The notes beneath the pieces were generated by a model that was not told the DNA's origin, searched no databases, and saw only the letters and a program-made list of their open reading frames with translations. A DNA stretch of 64,000 nucleotides. It comes from Actinomadura alba. GTDB lineage: Bacteria; Actinomycetota; Actinomycetes; Streptosporangiales; Streptosporangiaceae. Both the position numbers and the translations under genes were made by a program. The DNA lies in NCBI RefSeq assembly GCF_014323705.1, contig NZ_JABVEC010000001.1, positions 496,001 through 560,000 of the forward strand, in the 5' to 3' direction. Below, piece after piece: positions 1-10,435 of the stretch. The number at the start of each line of letters is the position of its first letter. Position 1 is the stretch's first letter.

Positions 1-467
1 GTGACCCGCACCGGATGCAACAGACCGTCCACCACAGTGCGATGGACGAGCCCGGCCGCGTCACCGTCCGCCGCCCACCCGGCCGGCTCGGCCAGCCACA
101 GGGCGATCGGCGCGCCGGGCGCCCAGCGCCAGTGCAACGACGACAGATCCGGTACGACACCGCGGGAGGCGGCCGCGAGCGCCGGCGACCACAGGCGCGC
201 CGCCAGTGCCTGGAACAGGAGTGAGGCCGCGACCCGGTCCTCTGTCGTCCCGAGCCTGCGCGCGTACTCGTCGATCAGACCGCGCAGCGTCACGGGATCG
301 AACTCGGCGAGCGGCCGCCAGGTCGGATCGGCCGCTTCCGCCGGGTCGGTCGCCACGGCGAAGAAGGGCCCGAGCCGCGCGACGTCGCGCAGCACCCGGC
401 TGACCGTCTCGGCATCGGCCAGGGGCGCCGGCGGATCCTCAGCCGACGTACCTGGCCGGGTGCTCAT
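1..467 (-). CDS. FhuF-like (2Fe-2S) ferric reductase, partial (N-terminal part)
   Basis: This reading frame starts at the ATG at 467 and runs off the left edge, so only about 155 N-terminal residues are present. The visible protein has an alanine-rich helical N-terminus with stretches such as VSRVLRDVARLGPFF and AASLLFQALAARLWSPAL. These resemble actinobacterial (2Fe-2S)-binding proteins of the FhuF/ferric-iron-reductase type, which reduce ferric siderophores in the cytoplasm. The diagnostic CCxxC cluster motif lies at the C-terminus of that family and is outside the window, so the family call is inference. No Shine-Dalgarno is visible. A TACGAT hexamer sits 7 bases before the ATG, which suggests a leaderless transcript. 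A 36-codon ORF lies 45 bp upstream on the same strand. Confidence 0.6.
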   Translation of the reverse strand, partial: MSTRPGTSAEDPPAPLADAETVSRVLRDVARLGPFFAVATDPAEAADPTWRPLAEFDPVTLRGLIDEYARRLGTTEDRVAASLLFQALAARLWSPALAAASRGVVPDLSSLHWRWAPGAPIALWLAEPAGWAADGDAAGLVHRTVVDGLLHPVRV

Positions 468-512
468 GGCCGCATCGTAGCGGCGCCCGAAGGCGTGAAC
501 CTCGCGCGGCGG

Positions 513-623
513 CTACTTGCCGGCCGCACCGCCGTTGTCCCGCCGGTCGAGGGCGATCTGAACGGCTCGGATGGCCTCGTCCTGGGCGTCGTCCGCAGGC
601 GTGGGGGCACAGGTGTTCTTCAT
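513..623 (-). CDS. Small hypothetical protein, 36 aa
   Basis: A 36-codon ORF starting MKNTCAPTPADDAQDEAIRA and ending in a Gly/Ala/Lys tail. It has a good ribosome-binding site (TGGAGC, 7 bases before the ATG at 623) and ends 45 bp before the FhuF-like gene on the same strand. It holds a single Cys near the N-terminus and an acidic amphipathic helix, with no membrane segment or signal peptide. I do not recognise the family. Ribosome-binding site, position and GC-rich third codon positions support it; its shortness argues against certainty. It could be a small partner or leader of the downstream reductase. Confidence 0.4.
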   Translation of the reverse strand: MKNTCAPTPADDAQDEAIRAVQIALDRRDNGGAAGK

Positions 624-819
624 GGATCAGGCTCCATATCGCGGTGCGGCACGGTACTGGACCTTCGGCCGGCACCTCATTCCGCGGCGGGTCGCCGGCC
701 TGCCCGGCGCCTCAGGCTCCGTCGCGGGTGCCAAGAATCACTGAATGGCACCACATGGTCACATTGATAGTACCCGCGGGCTCACGCGATAGTTTTGCGA
801 TGCGGCCAATGTTTCCACA

Positions 820-832
820 TGTTGAGACAACA
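820..832. promoter_or_regulatory. Inverted repeat TGTTG-AGA-CAACA upstream of the small ORF
   Basis: A perfect 5+3+5 palindrome inside an AT-richer island (about 740-840) in an otherwise GC-rich 350-bp gap between serA and the 36-aa ORF. On the minus strand a TACTAT hexamer (about 770) follows it, compatible with a -10 box reading toward the small ORF and the FhuF-like gene. Operator function and the regulator are unknown. Confidence 0.3.
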
Positions 833-923
833 GGCTCCCAGGGCCGTCTCCCCCCGAGCGCCGACAGCGGCCTGGCGGCGACGGAACGGCCGGCACGACC
901 GATGGCCGGCCCGACGAACGGCC

Positions 924-961
924 GTGACCTCGCCACGGGCGTGCGCCCGCCGCGAGGTCAC
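924..961 (-). terminator. Terminator after serA
   Basis: A perfect 10-bp stem (GTGACCTCGC paired with GCGAGGTCAC) with a further GGGC/GCCC stem inside lies 16 bp past the serA stop. There is no long U-run, as is common for actinobacterial terminators. Confidence 0.7.
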
Positions 962-977
962 CGCCGGGATATGAACC

Positions 978-2570
978 TCAGTTCTCGTCGAGGTCGACGC
1001 GGCGCCCCATGTCGGCGCCGATCTCCCTGGTGATCGAGTCGAGCAGGTCCGGGGTGATCGCCGAGTCGACGGTGAGCGCGATCAGAGCCTTGCCGCCCTT
1101 CTCGTGCCGGCCGACCTGCATCCCGGCGATGTTGATCCCGAGGTCGCCGAGCAGCTTGCCGACGACACCGACGATGCCGGGCCGGTCGGTGTAGGCGAAG
1201 AACGCCATGTGCGCCGCCGGAAGCAGCTCCATGTCGTAGCCGTTGATCTCGACGATCCGCTCGACCTGCTTGGGGCCGGTCAGCGTGCCCGAGACCGACA
1301 CCACGCCGCCGTCGCCCATGGTGCCCCGGACCGTGACGACATTGCGCCAGTCCGGGCTGTCCTCGCTGGTGGTGAGCGTCACCTCGACGCCTCGGTCGCG
1401 CGCCAGCAGCGGTGCGTTGACGAAGGTCACCGACTCTTCGATCACGTCGACGAAGACGCCCTTGAGCGCCGCCAGTTCCAGCACCTTGACGTCGTGCGCG
1501 GCGATCTCGCCCCGCACGATGACGTCGAGCCGTACGGGGACGCCGCCCGCGAGCGCGGTGAAGATCCGGCCCAGTTTCTCGGCCAGCGGCAGCCCCGGCT
1601 TGACGTCCTCGGCGACCGCGCCGCCCTGCACGTTCACCGCGTCGGGCACGAACTCTCCGGCGAGCGCCAGCCGGACCGACCGTGCCACCTGGGTGCCGGC
1701 CTTCTCCTGCGCCTCGTGCGTGCTCGCACCGAGATGCGGGGTCACGACGGTGTTGTCGAAGTGGAACAGCGGGCTGTCGGTGCACGGCTCGCTGGTGAAG
1801 ACGTCGATGCCCGCACCGGCCACCCGCCCGTCCTTGAGGGCCAGGGCCAGCGCGTTCTCGTCGACGATGCCGCCGCGAGCGGCGTTGACGATCCGCACGC
1901 TCGGCTTGACGTCGTGCAGCTCCTTGTCGCCGATCAGCCCGAGCGTCTCGGCCGTCTTCGGCAGGTGCACGGTGATGAAGTCGCTCTCGCGCAGCAGCTC
2001 GTCGAGAGGGACCAGCCGGACGCCGAGCTGGGCGGCGCGCGCCGCCTGCACGTACGGGTCGTAGGCGATCACGTTCATGTCGAAGGCCGCGAGCCGCTGA
2101 GCGACCAGCACGCCGATGCGGCCGAGGCCGAGCACGCCGACGGTCTTGCCCTGGAGCTCGACGCCGGTGTACTTCGAGCGCTTCCACTCGCCCTTCTTGA
2201 GCGCGGAGTGGCCCTGAGGCACGTTGCGCGCGATGGCCAGCAGCAGCGCGATCGCGTGCTCGGCGGCCGTGACGATGTTGGAGGTCGGGGCGTTGACGAC
2301 CATGACCCCGGCCTTGGTGGCGGCCTCGACATCGACGTTGTCGAGGCCGACGCCGGCGCGGGCGACCACGCGGAGGCCGCGGGCGTGCTCGAACACCTCC
2401 GCCGTGACCTTGGTCGCGCTGCGCACGATCAGCGCGTCGACATCGGCGACGGCCGGGAGCAGCTGATCACGGTCGGCACCGTCCACGTGCCGGACCTCGA
2501 AATCGGTCTCGAGCACGGCGATGCCGGCTGGCGAAAGCTCTTCTGCGACGAGGACGACAGGCTTACTCAA
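978..2570 (-). CDS. serA: D-3-phosphoglycerate dehydrogenase
   Basis: It catalyses NAD-dependent oxidation of 3-phosphoglycerate, the first step of serine synthesis in the cytoplasm. The 530-aa protein has the long actinobacterial architecture: an N-terminal substrate domain, a Rossmann domain with the dinucleotide motif GLGRIG at about residues 148-153, the catalytic Arg in NAARGGIVDE and the catalytic His in PHLGAST. An intervening (ASB) domain and a C-terminal ACT domain (FAYTDRPGIVGVVGKLLG) follow, the site of serine feedback in the family. The start is a TTG at 2570, preceded by AAGGA at good spacing. It lies in the same orientation as the ilv genes but is separated from them by the ABC exporter operon. 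It ends at a strong hairpin. Confidence 0.96.
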   Translation of the reverse strand: MSKPVVLVAEELSPAGIAVLETDFEVRHVDGADRDQLLPAVADVDALIVRSATKVTAEVFEHARGLRVVARAGVGLDNVDVEAATKAGVMVVNAPTSNIVTAAEHAIALLLAIARNVPQGHSALKKGEWKRSKYTGVELQGKTVGVLGLGRIGVLVAQRLAAFDMNVIAYDPYVQAARAAQLGVRLVPLDELLRESDFITVHLPKTAETLGLIGDKELHDVKPSVRIVNAARGGIVDENALALALKDGRVAGAGIDVFTSEPCTDSPLFHFDNTVVTPHLGASTHEAQEKAGTQVARSVRLALAGEFVPDAVNVQGGAVAEDVKPGLPLAEKLGRIFTALAGGVPVRLDVIVRGEIAAHDVKVLELAALKGVFVDVIEESVTFVNAPLLARDRGVEVTLTTSEDSPDWRNVVTVRGTMGDGGVVSVSGTLTGPKQVERIVEINGYDMELLPAAHMAFFAYTDRPGIVGVVGKLLGDLGINIAGMQVGRHEKGGKALIALTVDSAITPDLLDSITREIGADMGRRVDLDEN

Positions 2571-2758
2571 GGAATAGTCCTTTTTCGGATGGATTCAGGC
2601 GATGAAGGTCGCGAGACACCTCCTCGTGCCGCGCCAGCGCCCCAGTTTAATCCGTGGCCCCGTAGCCGGAGGCGACCACCCCTGCGCGTCATAGGGCGGG
2701 TTCACCGCGTGAGATCCCGGACGGCGGATCAAGATCGGCGAGGGCCAGGGTCGCCGGG

Positions 2759-5401
2759 TCACCCGATGCGCCGTACGAGCGGCAGCCTCGACCGGGTGAA
2801 CAGCCCGGCGGCGATCATCGCGATCAGCGGCACGGCGATCCCGACGCCGGCCAGCAACTGAAACGGAACCGCGATCATGACACCGTGCTCCGGCACGCCG
2901 CCGGTCACCGTCCCGAATGACCCGTCGTTCGAGGTGAGGGGGAACGCCACGGCGATGCCCGGCACCATCCCGGCCGCGATGCCGAGCCAGCAGCCGAGCA
3001 GGGCGACGAACCCCGCCTGCCCCATCATGAGCAGCCGCCGGGTACGAGGCCGCGCGCCCACGGCGGCGAGCGTCGCGAGATCGGGCCTGGCGTCGGCGGC
3101 GGACAGGCCGGTGGCGATGAGCGAGCCACCGAGCACCATGATCGCGCCCGCGCCGGCGAGAAGCAGCAGCGGCATGGCGAACGACTGCGTGAATCCGCGC
3201 TCTGTGTAGATGTCGACCATGTCCGTGACCCCCGCCACCACCTCGTCGAGACGCTTCCCCTCGGCCACGGTGACCCGGTGGTCCGCCGCCGCGATGAGCA
3301 AGGCGGCCGGCGTGGTCGGCAGTCCGAGCCTCCGCGCCGCCGAGGGAGGCAGGAGCGCCGTCGGAGCCGATCCGGCGGCATCGGCCCGGACCGCGGGCAG
3401 TGTCACCTTACGCAGTTCCTCGACGCTCCCTTGCTGGGACCGTACGACCTTGAGGACAGTGGCCCCGTCGCGCACCCCGCGAGGGTCGAAGAGGACGGCC
3501 TTGCCGGCCTTCAGCGCCGCCATCACCGCGGGGTCGTCACGGCCCAGGATGAACCGCGCGACGGCCTCGTCGCCCACCGCGTACTCGAAGCTGAATTCAC
3601 TGGTGCCGTAGATGCATGCATCTGGATTGGCTTCGGAACACTCGCCCAGAGTGGCGCTTTCAACGTGGGTGCAGTCGTCTGTGGAGCCGCACGCATTCGT
3701 GCCGCCCACCTCGAAGAGCTCGGTCACCGGCACGCCGGGCAGCTCCCGTGCGATCGTCTGCCGTACGCGCTGGAACTCTCCGGCGTCCGTTACCTGAATC
3801 AAGGTAGATCCCGCCTGCAGCCGTGGCACGTACTCCACGCGTTGCTGGGCGAAGTCACTCGTTCCCGCGATGGCGAGCGCGGTCACCCCCGCGACCGCCG
3901 CCATGATGGCGGCGACGACGGGACCGGTACGGCCCCGGTTCCGGGAGGCGTCGCGAACGGCGAGCCGCATCGGCAGGGGGAGCCACCGGGCGAGCCGTCC
4001 GGTGAGCCCGATGATCCAGGGCCCGGTCATGACGAATCCCACGATGATCAATATCGCTCCGGCGGCCGCCCCGAACTCGCGCAGCACCTTCACGCCCAGC
4101 ACGCTGGTCGCGAACCCGGCCGCGATCAGCACCGCTCCGGCGATGGGCCAGCCCCTGCGGGTGACGGCCTGTTCACGCCGGCCGGCCAGTGCCGCCACCA
4201 CGTTCATGCGCGCGGCCTGCCGGGCGGGAACGTACGCCGCGGCCAGGCCGCTCAGCGCACCGACCAGCATCGTGGCCACCACCCAGCTCCACGGGACCTC
4301 GAAGGGCCCCATGGCGGTGCCGGTGGACCCCTCGATGACGGGCACCGCCGCGGCGGCGACGCACAGCCCCGCGAGCACCCCGAGAACGCCCGCGCCGAGC
4401 CCGGTCACCAGTCCTCCGCCGAGCACGATGACGCGCAGGTGCCCCCGGCCTCCCCCACCGGCGGCCACCAGGGCGAGCTGGCGCCGCTGGCGCCCGATGC
4501 CCACCGCGAACGCGGGCCCGGCCAGCAGCACGACCTCGAGCACGATCATCGCGATGATCATTGCGATGACGGCCATGCCCGTGGTGTCCGAACCGCCCTG
4601 GATTTCGGCGGGGATCTCGCTCTTCGCCGGCGGCCGCCGTACGACCTCGCGGGAGAGCACGATCAGACCGGACGCGTTGAGATCGCGGACATCGGCCCAG
4701 CTCACCGGGCGACCGGTGGTGGCGAGCCACTGATGCGGGCCGTCCCCGCCCGACAGCACACCCGGCAGGCTCAGCACGGTCATCTCCCCTGGGACACGGG
4801 GGTCTTCGACGTAGCCGACGACCGTCTTGCGCTCACCATCGCGGTCGACCTGGATCGATCCGCCCAGCCGGAAGCCGCGCTCGCGCACGGCGGCCGAGAT
4901 CGCGATCTCGCCTGAAGAGGCGGGCGCACGACCGGCGGTGATGCGAAGAATGCCGCGGGTCATGGGGTCACGAAGGTCCAGCTCTCGCACCATGGCGGTG
5001 ACGTAGCCCCGGTCCGTCCTGATGGGCGTCTCGCCGTCGGTGGTCATCGGGATGACCCGCGCCCCCGGACCGAACTTGGCGGCGACCACCTGGCCGACCT
5101 CCTCGGTCTCCCACGGCCTGCCGAGCGCCCCTTCGCCGCCGCCGACCGAGCCGGCGAGGCTGTTCGGTTCCTGCAGTACCGGCGTCCGGTCGTGACCTTC
5201 GATCCGGGCGTCGGCGCGGCCCAGGTCGTACGGCAGCGACTCTGCCGCCGACCAGGCGTCCGTCCTGATCAGCACGGCCAGGGTCGTGATGACCAGCACC
5301 GGCAGCCCGATCATGCAGACGACCAGCGCGGTGCGCCCCTTCGAGCGGAGGGCGTCACGCCGGGCGATGCGCAGTGCGGCCCTCAGCGAGCTGATGTTCA
5401 T
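2759..5401 (-). CDS. ABC transporter permease, FtsX/MacB type
   Basis: An 880-residue membrane protein. It has an N-terminal transmembrane segment (about residues 25-47, in the stretch TALVVCMIGLPVLVITTLAVL), a large extracytoplasmic domain, a central block of membrane helices, a second extracytoplasmic domain and a C-terminal helix group. This is the usual actinobacterial arrangement of two FtsX-like domains in one chain. The start at 5401 overlaps the ATPase stop by 4 bases (ATGA), so the two are translationally coupled. Proteins of this kind form exporters or mechanotransducing complexes with a MacB-like ATPase. The substrate cannot be read from sequence, though PadR-controlled members often export antimicrobials or respond to cell-envelope stress. 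There is no sign of truncation. Confidence 0.88.
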   Translation of the reverse strand: MNISSLRAALRIARRDALRSKGRTALVVCMIGLPVLVITTLAVLIRTDAWSAAESLPYDLGRADARIEGHDRTPVLQEPNSLAGSVGGGEGALGRPWETEEVGQVVAAKFGPGARVIPMTTDGETPIRTDRGYVTAMVRELDLRDPMTRGILRITAGRAPASSGEIAISAAVRERGFRLGGSIQVDRDGERKTVVGYVEDPRVPGEMTVLSLPGVLSGGDGPHQWLATTGRPVSWADVRDLNASGLIVLSREVVRRPPAKSEIPAEIQGGSDTTGMAVIAMIIAMIVLEVVLLAGPAFAVGIGRQRRQLALVAAGGGGRGHLRVIVLGGGLVTGLGAGVLGVLAGLCVAAAAVPVIEGSTGTAMGPFEVPWSWVVATMLVGALSGLAAAYVPARQAARMNVVAALAGRREQAVTRRGWPIAGAVLIAAGFATSVLGVKVLREFGAAAGAILIIVGFVMTGPWIIGLTGRLARWLPLPMRLAVRDASRNRGRTGPVVAAIMAAVAGVTALAIAGTSDFAQQRVEYVPRLQAGSTLIQVTDAGEFQRVRQTIARELPGVPVTELFEVGGTNACGSTDDCTHVESATLGECSEANPDACIYGTSEFSFEYAVGDEAVARFILGRDDPAVMAALKAGKAVLFDPRGVRDGATVLKVVRSQQGSVEELRKVTLPAVRADAAGSAPTALLPPSAARRLGLPTTPAALLIAAADHRVTVAEGKRLDEVVAGVTDMVDIYTERGFTQSFAMPLLLLAGAGAIMVLGGSLIATGLSAADARPDLATLAAVGARPRTRRLLMMGQAGFVALLGCWLGIAAGMVPGIAVAFPLTSNDGSFGTVTGGVPEHGVMIAVPFQLLAGVGIAVPLIAMIAAGLFTRSRLPLVRRIG

Positions 5402-6111
5402 CGGGCGCCCTCGAGCAGGGTCTCCGGGCCGGGACGCGAGCCCGCGTCGACGATGAAGCCGTCGCGCAGGAAGATGACGCGGTCCGCCCAGGCGGCGTGC
5501 CGGGCATCGTGGGTCACCATCAGGCAGGCCGCGCCGGCGTCGCAACGGGCGCGCAACAGCCGCATGACGTCGTCGCCGGTCTGCGAGTCGAGGGCGCCGG
5601 TCGGCTCGTCGGCCAGGACCAGCCGCCGGTCCCCCACCAGTGCGCGGGCGATCGCGATCCGTTGCTGTTGGCCGCCGGACATCTCGTCGGGAAAGCGATC
5701 GGCGAGATCGGTGAGGCCGACCTCCTCGAGGGCCACGCGGGCCTGCGCGCGGGCCTTCCGGGTGGCCACGCCGTCCAGCTCGCGCGGGAGCATGACGTTC
5801 TCCACCGCGGTCAGCCCGGGGATGAGATTGAGATCCTGGAAGACGTATCCGATGCTGCGGCGGCGGACCGCCGAAAGGGCGGTGGCACTGAGGGAGCCCA
5901 GGTCGGCCCCCTCGACCGTGACGCTTCCGCGGGTCGGGGCGTCGAGGCCGCCGGCCAGCGTGAGCAGCGTGGACTTGCCCGATCCGGAAGGACCCATCAC
6001 GGCGACGAACTTGCCCGGGCCCACCACGAGGGTGACCTCGCGGAGCGCGTGCACGAGACCGGCGCCGGTGCCGTGATCGCGGGAGACCTCCCGCATTTCC
6101 AGGATGGTCAT
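5398..6111 (-). CDS. ABC transporter ATP-binding protein, MacB/LolD-like
   Basis: A 237-aa nucleotide-binding subunit of the exporter encoded by the next gene. All motifs are intact: Walker A GPSGSGKST (about 40-48), Q-loop in FQDLNLIPG, signature MSGGQQQRIAIARAL (about 144-158), Walker B LVLADEP followed by TGALDS, and the switch His in VTHDARHA. The start at 6111 overlaps the stop of the PadR gene by ATGA, and its own stop overlaps the permease start by ATGA, so padR-ATPase-permease is a tightly coupled three-gene operon. The length and lack of a membrane domain fit the MacB/LolD subfamily that partners FtsX-type permeases. Confidence 0.95.
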   Translation of the reverse strand: MTILEMREVSRDHGTGAGLVHALREVTLVVGPGKFVAVMGPSGSGKSTLLTLAGGLDAPTRGSVTVEGADLGSLSATALSAVRRRSIGYVFQDLNLIPGLTAVENVMLPRELDGVATRKARAQARVALEEVGLTDLADRFPDEMSGGQQQRIAIARALVGDRRLVLADEPTGALDSQTGDDVMRLLRARCDAGAACLMVTHDARHAAWADRVIFLRDGFIVDAGSRPGPETLLEGAR

Positions 6112-6719
6112 CGTTTCGTCTCCTCGGGGGCCGCGGCGGTCTCGGTGGCGGACGAGCGCTCGGGCGTGGGCTCCGGAGCCGGCTCGGGCAGTGTCGAGGC
6201 GCGCAGGACGTAGGCCTCGCAGTGGTCGAGCCAGCGCACCTCCGCCTCGGCCTGGAAGATCATGGATTCGAGGACGAGCCGCCAGGCCCGTTCCCCGGCC
6301 TCCGGGGGCACCGCGGGGCCGTCGGCCTTGAGCCGGGTGAGGTCCTGCAGGGTGCGCAACGTCGCCGTCCGCTGGGCCTGCACGACGTCGCGGACGTCCA
6401 CGCCGGGGCTGGTGACGGCCATGGCGAGCTTGATCGCCAGTTCGTCGCGCGGGCGGTCGGTGCGCGCGATGGGCGTACGGAACCACCGCCGCACCTCTTC
6501 GGCGCCCTCCGGACTGATCCGGTAGATGAAGCGTCCCTCTTCGTCGGCGCCGACGCGGACGGTGAGGCCGTCGCGTTCGAGCCGGGACAGCGTGGAGTAG
6601 ACCTGCCCGATGTTGAGCGGCCACGTCGAGCCGGTGGAGGCCTCGAATTCCGCGCGCAGCTGGTAGCCGTACCTGGGTCCCCGCGCCAGCAGGGCCAGCA
6701 GACCATGACGGATCGACAT
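6108..6719 (-). CDS. PadR family transcriptional regulator
   Basis: A 203-aa protein starting MSIRHGLLALLARGPRYGYQL. It has the N-terminal PadR winged helix (about residues 5-80, with the recognition region in GQVYSTLSRLERDGL) and a C-terminal helical dimerisation domain, ending in an Ala/Pro/Glu-rich tail. PadR proteins usually repress a neighbouring transporter operon until a small molecule binds. It is the first gene of the operon with the ABC ATPase and permease (ATGA overlap), and the palindromes just upstream (6729-6747) suggest autoregulation. The start at 6719 places the conserved domain at the N-terminus. A longer in-frame extension to 6809 would run through the operator and is unlikely. 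Confidence 0.9.
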   Translation of the reverse strand: MSIRHGLLALLARGPRYGYQLRAEFEASTGSTWPLNIGQVYSTLSRLERDGLTVRVGADEEGRFIYRISPEGAEEVRRWFRTPIARTDRPRDELAIKLAMAVTSPGVDVRDVVQAQRTATLRTLQDLTRLKADGPAVPPEAGERAWRLVLESMIFQAEAEVRWLDHCEAYVLRASTLPEPAPEPTPERSSATETAAAPEETKR

Positions 6720-6728
6720 GCCTACGTA

Positions 6729-6747
6729 GTATGCATACGGCGTATGC
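6729..6747. promoter_or_regulatory. Overlapping palindromes, likely PadR operator
   Basis: Two perfect palindromes overlap 10 bases upstream of the padR start: GTATGCATAC (6729-6738) and GCATACG-G-CGTATGC (6733-6747). Repeated ATGC/ATAC half-sites of this type suit the winged helices of a PadR dimer, so this is the likely autoregulatory operator of the exporter operon. Confidence 0.6.
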
Positions 6748-6800
6748 TCTCCGCAATGGCCCGGCCATACCGAGTCGTGAAATGCCGGGAAACGGCGAAA

Positions 6801-6830
6801 GGGGCGCACCGCCTTACGGCGACGCGCCCC
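6801..6830 (-). terminator. Terminator after ilvC
   Basis: A stem GGGGCGC/GCGCCCC with an inner CGCC/GGCG stem lies 24 bp beyond the ilvC stop. On the minus strand it is followed by a short T-rich stretch. Confidence 0.6.
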
Positions 6831-6854
6831 CTCGTACGTGCGAACCCGCGAACG

Positions 6855-8467
<1,613 letters not shown>

Positions 8468-8498
8468 CGCCGTTCCCCTTCTCCGTGGCCGCTCACCG

Positions 8499-10241
8499 CT
8501 AGTCTCCGTTCTCCCACTCGGGGGCCAGGTCGCGGGCGACCTGGATCTCGTCGTTGCTGGTCCCGGCCGCGACCATGGGCCACACCATCGCGTCCTGGTG
8601 GACGACGAAGTCCACGACCACGGGCATGTCGTCGATCGCCATGGCCTGCTCGATGGTCGCGTCGACGTCGTCGGCCTTCTCGCAGCGCAGGCCCGCGCAA
8701 CCGTAGGCCTCCGCGAGCTTGACGAAGTCCGGCACCCGCCTCGAGTGCAGGTCGGTGTTGGAGTAACGGCCCTTGTAGAACAGGGTCTGCCACTGCCGGA
8801 CCATGCCCAGGCTGCCGTTATTGATCACTGCGACCTTGATCGGGATACCTTCGATCGCGCAGGTGGCGAGCTCCTGATTGGTCATCTGGAAGCAGCCGTC
8901 ACCGTCGATCGCCCAGACCGTGGTGTCGGGGCTGCCCACCTTGGCGCCCATGGCGGCGGGCACGGCGTAGCCCATCGTGCCCAGACCGCCGGAGTTGATG
9001 AACGCGCCCGGCTTCTCATAGCCGATGAACTGGGCCGCCCACATCTGATGCTGCCCGACGCCCGCGACGTACAGCGCGTCCGGCCCGACGATCTCACCGA
9101 TCCGCCGGATGGCGTGCTGCGGAGACAGCGATCCGTCGCCGGGCTGGTCGTAACCGAGCGGGTAGGTCTCGCGCCAGGCGTTGAGCTGCCGCCACCATGC
9201 GGTGTAGTCGCCCATGCGCCCGCCGGCGTGCTCCGCCTGCACCGCCACGATCAGATCGGCGATCACCTCGCGGCAGTCGCCGACGATCGGAACGTCGGCG
9301 TGGCGGTTCTTGGAGATCTCGGCCGGGTCGATGTCGGCGTGCACGATCTTGGCACGCGGGGCGAAGCCGTCGAGCTTGCCGGTGACCCGGTCATCGAAGC
9401 GCGCTCCCAGGGCCACGATCAGATCGGCGTTCTGCAGCGCGCCGACCGCTCCGACGGTGCCGTGCATGCCGGGCATGCCCATGTGCTGCGGGTGGCTGTC
9501 GGGGAACGCGCCCTTGGCCATCAGGGTGGTGACCACCGGCGCGCCGGTGAGCTCGGCGAGCACCCGCAGCTCCGCCGCCGCCCGCGCCTTGATGACGCCG
9601 CCGCCCACGTACAGCACGGGCGATCGTGCATCGACGATCAGCTTGGCCGCCTCGCGGACCTGCTTGGAGTGCGGCCGGGTGACCGGGCGATAGCCGGGCA
9701 GTTGCAGCGCTTGGGGCCACGCGAAGTCGAAGTTCGCCTGCAGCGCGTCCTTGGCGATGTCGACCAGCACCGGCCCGGGCCGCCCCGTGCCCGCGATGTG
9801 GAAGGCCTCGGCGATCGTCCGGCCGATGTCCTCCGGCTGGGTCACCAGGAAGTTGTGCTTGGTGATCGGCATGGTGATGCCGGAGATGTCGGCCTCTTGG
9901 AAGGCGTCGGTGCCGATGGCTCCACTGGCCACCTGACCGGTCACCGCGACGATCGGCACGGAGTCCATATAGGCGTCCGCGATCGGGGTGACGAGGTTGG
10001 TCGCACCCGGACCGCTCGTCGCCATGCAGACGCCGACCCGCCCGGTGGCCTGCGCGTATCCCTGCGCCGCGTGGCCCGCCCCCTGCTCGTGGCGTACGAG
10101 GATGTGACGTACCTGACGGGAGTCGAACAGCGGGTCGTAGGCGGGAAGAATCGCGCCGCCTGGGATCCCGAAGATGGTGTCGACACCGACGTTCTCCAGC
10201 GCTCGGACCAGCGCCTGGGCTCCCGTCATCCGTTCGGTCAT
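8499..10241 (-). CDS. ilvB: Acetolactate synthase large (catalytic) subunit
   Basis: The ThDP-dependent enzyme that condenses two pyruvates, or pyruvate with 2-oxobutyrate, at the entry to branched-chain amino acid synthesis. The 580-aa protein has the three expected domains: the pyrimidine-binding domain with the catalytic Glu at residue 52 ([17 protein letters not shown]), the FAD-binding central domain, and the PP domain with the ThDP motif starting IDGDGCF and ending in VINN. The start at 10241 follows AAGGA in the leader. Expression is very likely set by ribosome-mediated attenuation, because the 5' leader encodes a peptide with Ile-Leu-Val-Val-Leu codons followed by a Rho-independent terminator. 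Confidence 0.97.
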   Translation of the reverse strand: MTERMTGAQALVRALENVGVDTIFGIPGGAILPAYDPLFDSRQVRHILVRHEQGAGHAAQGYAQATGRVGVCMATSGPGATNLVTPIADAYMDSVPIVAVTGQVASGAIGTDAFQEADISGITMPITKHNFLVTQPEDIGRTIAEAFHIAGTGRPGPVLVDIAKDALQANFDFAWPQALQLPGYRPVTRPHSKQVREAAKLIVDARSPVLYVGGGVIKARAAAELRVLAELTGAPVVTTLMAKGAFPDSHPQHMGMPGMHGTVGAVGALQNADLIVALGARFDDRVTGKLDGFAPRAKIVHADIDPAEISKNRHADVPIVGDCREVIADLIVAVQAEHAGGRMGDYTAWWRQLNAWRETYPLGYDQPGDGSLSPQHAIRRIGEIVGPDALYVAGVGQHQMWAAQFIGYEKPGAFINSGGLGTMGYAVPAAMGAKVGSPDTTVWAIDGDGCFQMTNQELATCAIEGIPIKVAVINNGSLGMVRQWQTLFYKGRYSNTDLHSRRVPDFVKLAEAYGCAGLRCEKADDVDATIEQAMAIDDMPVVVDFVVHQDAMVWPMVAAGTSNDEIQVARDLAPEWENGD

Positions 10242-10276
10242 CTGCTTCGTCCTTGGGTAAGAGAGATCCGGCCAAC

Positions 10277-10310
10277 AAAAAACCCCTCGCGCCGGATGGC
10301 GGTCGAGGGG
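10277..10310 (-). terminator. Attenuator terminator of the ilvB leader
   Basis: The stem CCCCTCG/CGAGGGG is followed directly by six T residues on the minus strand, one of the few classic U-tract terminators in the window. It lies between the leader peptide and ilvB, 35 bp before the start codon. Upstream segments can pair differently: CTTGGTC (10355-10349) with GACCAAG (10336-10330), or GCGCGCAGGC (10347-10338) with GCCTGTGCGC (10321-10312). That gives the mutually exclusive hairpins expected of attenuation. Confidence 0.85.
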
Positions 10311-10334
10311 AGCGCACAGGCCTAGCGTGCTTGG

Positions 10335-10385
10335 TCAGCCTGCGCGCCGACCAAGTACTACAAGGATCTTGGGGTTGCTCTGCAC
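10335..10385 (-). CDS. ilvB leader peptide (16 aa)
   Basis: A GTG-started 16-codon ORF, read as MQSNPKILVVLGRRAG, preceded by AAGGTG at good spacing. Five consecutive codons (ATC CTT GTA GTA CTT) specify the pathway end products. Slow decoding here when Ile, Leu or Val is scarce would place the ribosome over the CTTGGTC arm and favour the antiterminator. Branched-chain leader peptides upstream of actinobacterial ilvB are established; this copy was found by reading the minus strand and is too short for ordinary gene callers. Confidence 0.85.
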   Translation of the reverse strand: MQSNPKILVVLGRRAG

Positions 10386-10435
10386 AGCTTCACCTTGGCC
10401 GAGTTCCGGCCACCGGTCAAATCTATGACACCAAC

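Noticed and set aside
1104..2861. A 585-codon plus-strand frame opposite serA
   Set aside because: Shadow of serA; low-complexity composition and no recognisable domain.
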